In this document: positions 62,049 through 64,000 of the stretch, one piece after another
Layout: each line of letters starts with the position of its first letter
How positions within the stretch are numbered: the first letter of the stretch is position 1
Assembly: GCF_031198435.1 (NCBI RefSeq)
Contig: NZ_CP133548.1
Coordinates: 3,382,001-3,446,000 of the forward strand
DNA from: Pleionea litopenaei
Lineage (GTDB): Bacteria > Pseudomonadota > Gammaproteobacteria > Enterobacterales > Kangiellaceae
DNA: 64,000 nt
Direction of reading: 5' to 3'
The notes under the pieces: generated by a model
Seen by the model: only the letters and a program-made list of their open reading frames with translations
Databases searched by the model: none
What the model was told of the DNA's origin: nothing
Made by a program: the position numbers and the translations under genes

Positions 62049-63383
62049 ATGTTGTCAAAATTGAACAGTTTGCTACTTCGCTTTTTAATGTTAGCAATAA
62101 TCACCGTTTCATTGCCTTCGATACTGACAGCGTTAAAGGTTACTGTAAATGGCGGTGAAGCACATGCTGAAGAAAAGAAGAAGCGCCGCTACCCAGCGCT
62201 AAGAGCTCGGGTGTTTTCGCAATTAGAACGTGCCCAGAGCTTAGCCGACAAAGGAGAGGTGACTGAAGGTCTTCAAGTGTTAAAGGATCTCGAACGACGT
62301 ATTGATCAACTTAACTCGTACGAAAAGGCCATGGTGTACAATTTCATGGCGTACATTCATTACGGTGAAGAGCAAGTGAATCAAGCGGTCTTATCGTTCA
62401 AGAAAGTTTTAGAGCAAGATCCAATTCCAGAGAGTTTAGAGCAATCGACTTTATATAGCTTAGCGCAGTTGCAAATGCATCAAGAGAAGTATGATGCCGC
62501 TATTGACTATATTCGCCGTTGGTCAAAGCTATCGTCGGATGGAAAAAGCGCACAAAGTGAAAGTCTTTTAGCCAATGCTTATTATGCGAAAAAAGACTAC
62601 AAAAAGGCGCTTGGTCATATCAATGAGTCGATTCGGCTTGATAAAGAAGCTGGCAAAGTAAGCTCAGAAAATCTATTGATTTTAAAGCGCGCCGTTCATT
62701 ATGAATTAAAACAGCCAGAACAAATCACTTTGGTCACCGAAGATTTAGTTCGACATTACTCCAAGCCTAAGTACTGGGTAGAGCTTGCCAATATGTACGG
62801 TGAAACAGGACAAAACAAAAAACAAATGGCGGTAATGGAAGCCGCTCATCAACAAGGATTTGTTACGGCTGAGTCAGACTTGAAAAATTTAGCTCAACTC
62901 TACTATTTAAATGGAGCTCCGTTTAAAGCAGGTCAAGTTATGAAGCAAGCCATCGAATCTGGCGCTATGTCCAGTTCATTGAAGAATCTGGAATTCTTGG
63001 CGCAAGCTTGGATGGTAGCGAAAGAGTTTGATCGTGCCGTTCCTGTTTTAGAGAAAGCTGCAGTCTCATCAAGCAGCGGTGATCCTTATGCGCGTTTAGC
63101 TGAGATTTATGTCAATACCGAAAATTGGACCAAAGCGATCGAGATGGGACAAAAGGCATTAGAAAAAGGTCAGCTTACCGATATTAATACGGTGTATATG
63201 GCGCTTGGTATGGCGCATTTCAACTTACAACAATTTGACTTGTCGACGCAGAAATTTCAGATCGCGGCGCGTAATGACAAGTTTGCTAAAATGGCTAATC
63301 AGTGGATTTCATATGTCTCAAAAGAGAAAGAAAAACGTCAACGCTTGTTAGTTGAACTTGGGCAGGAAATCGATCAACTATAA
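62049..63383 (+). CDS. Periplasmic TPR protein of the TonB operon
   Basis: 444 residues from ATG 62049, 8 bases after AGGAGG; GTG 62043 is too close. Signal peptide (about 1-38), then TPR repeats over most of the length (ALGHINESIRLDKEAG, KAIEMGQKALEKG). TPR proteins commonly close TtpC-type TonB operons. A strong terminator follows, so it is the last gene. Confidence 0.85.
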   Translation: MLSKLNSLLLRFLMLAIITVSLPSILTALKVTVNGGEAHAEEKKKRRYPALRARVFSQLERAQSLADKGEVTEGLQVLKDLERRIDQLNSYEKAMVYNFMAYIHYGEEQVNQAVLSFKKVLEQDPIPESLEQSTLYSLAQLQMHQEKYDAAIDYIRRWSKLSSDGKSAQSESLLANAYYAKKDYKKALGHINESIRLDKEAGKVSSENLLILKRAVHYELKQPEQITLVTEDLVRHYSKPKYWVELANMYGETGQNKKQMAVMEAAHQQGFVTAESDLKNLAQLYYLNGAPFKAGQVMKQAIESGAMSSSLKNLEFLAQAWMVAKEFDRAVPVLEKAAVSSSSGDPYARLAEIYVNTENWTKAIEMGQKALEKGQLTDINTVYMALGMAHFNLQQFDLSTQKFQIAARNDKFAKMANQWISYVSKEKEKRQRLLVELGQEIDQL

Positions 63384-63412
63384 TAATAATCATCTTACAC
63401 TCCCAATTTTCC

Positions 63413-63438
63413 CAACGGCCCTAAGGGCCGTTTTTTTT
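63413..63438 (+). terminator. Rho-independent terminator of the TonB operon
   Basis: AACGGCC, loop CTAAG, GGCCGTT, then eight T. It lies about 30 bases after the TPR gene stop, and may act for both strands. Confidence 0.92.
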
Positions 63439-63461
63439 ATGCTCGTCTAGTCAAACATTCG

Positions 63462-64000
63462 TTACTCGAGAGAGTAGTAATACCAAATATTTGGTTCTTC
63501 ATACAGGGCAATTTGGTTATCAATATTGACCTTTAGCGGAGTAATTGCGAAAGGGATAACTTCTTCGCCTGTTCTATTCAAAGAAAGGTTGAGTTGTTGT
63601 TCCCACCAGCGAATACTGGCGTTAATCACAATTGAACGCGCACAAATATTGAGCATGCTAGCACCTTCGAGGGAATGCCGATTGAGCCAAGGGTCGGAGA
63701 GCTCTCCGCTAACTATTCTTTCCATAAATGATTCCATCGGCATTGTTGGATATTGATGCTTGATGACAGGACGAACGGGCACAATCATGTGGTTGATATT
63801 GAAAGAATGAGCAAGTTTTTTGGCGAGTTGGATCAGATACTCTGAAAAATTATGCCCTCGAAACCCAGGTAATACAGTGACTTGTTGAAGAGCGATTGTA
63901 TTCGCTGATGGTGATAAGTGTGCTTGCCGATAAGCCCACCGCCAACCGTCATCCGAGAGTTGTGTAAAGCTTTCACAGTGCAGGGCGATGAGACTAACAC
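63462..64000 (-). CDS. GNAT-like acyltransferase, C-terminal part (5' end outside window)
   Basis: The frame is open without a stop to the window edge, so the first ATG (63788) is internal. VLPGFRGHNFSEYLIQLAKKLA fits the GNAT acetyl-CoA loop (RGxG-like), followed by PVRPVIKHQYPTMPMESFM, SDPWLNRHSLEGASM, SIRWWEQQLNL and EPNIWYYY. This series I recall from a family annotated as acyl-CoA N-acyltransferases. Substrate unknown. It converges on the TonB operon. Confidence 0.65.
   Translation of the reverse strand, partial: VSLIALHCESFTQLSDDGWRWAYRQAHLSPSANTIALQQVTVLPGFRGHNFSEYLIQLAKKLAHSFNINHMIVPVRPVIKHQYPTMPMESFMERIVSGELSDPWLNRHSLEGASMLNICARSIVINASIRWWEQQLNLSLNRTGEEVIPFAITPLKVNIDNQIALYEEPNIWYYYSLE

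Overview
The window reads as chromosomal DNA of a moderate-GC gammaproteobacterium, probably marine. The evidence is lipB-lipA, an acetyl-CoA synthetase, a cytochrome c5, a CpxP/CpxRA-type envelope stress locus and a Vibrio-TonB2-like operon with a TtpC-type subunit. A Kangiellaceae-like host is only a guess. No rRNA, tRNA, CRISPR array, transposase or integrase gene was recognised.

Layout. 1-6.8 kb: conserved genes (lipB end, lipA, a DUF3667 membrane protein, a DedA protein, a DUF1853 protein, a TPR-GGDEF diguanylate cyclase). 6.9-19.3 kb: about two dozen small genes or gene remnants, all on the + strand, separated by attC-like sites that open with RYYYAAC-type and close with GTTRRRY-type cores. 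This is an integron cassette array with no integrase in view (CALIN-like). Several cassettes resemble immunity or SUKH/SUFU-type proteins, and several are visibly decayed. 19.3-23.3 kb: phaR, acs, an orphan ExbD and a cytochrome c5.

23.5-45.4 kb is the most unusual part. It holds a TPR-Ser/Thr kinase; a tightly packed opposite-strand trio (membrane protein, SLOG-like nucleotide sensor, DUF4145/TPR-S-like protein); an FHA-transmembrane-trypsin protein; and a + strand cluster of secreted trypsin, alpha/beta-hydrolase lipoprotein, Rhs-like protein and a 2341-residue DUF4062-STAND NTPase-WD40 protein. A B12-type radical SAM RiPP maturase with a candidate precursor and small secreted proteins follow. 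I interpret it as a phospho-signalled, protease-armed conflict or surveillance system coupled to a RiPP locus. Domain calls are from sequence motifs; the joint function is inference.

45.5-50.5 kb: an amidohydrolase, a divergent cpxP/cpxRA-like locus with GTAAA repeats between, and a DUF6122 protein. 51-63.4 kb: a lipoprotein made of three tandem copies of one ~445-residue domain, a TonB-dependent receptor, and a DUF3450-TtpC-ExbB-ExbD-TonB-TPR operon that could energise that receptor. Upstream of this operon lie Pho-box-like direct repeats and a striking nested palindrome. A GNAT-like gene runs off the right edge.
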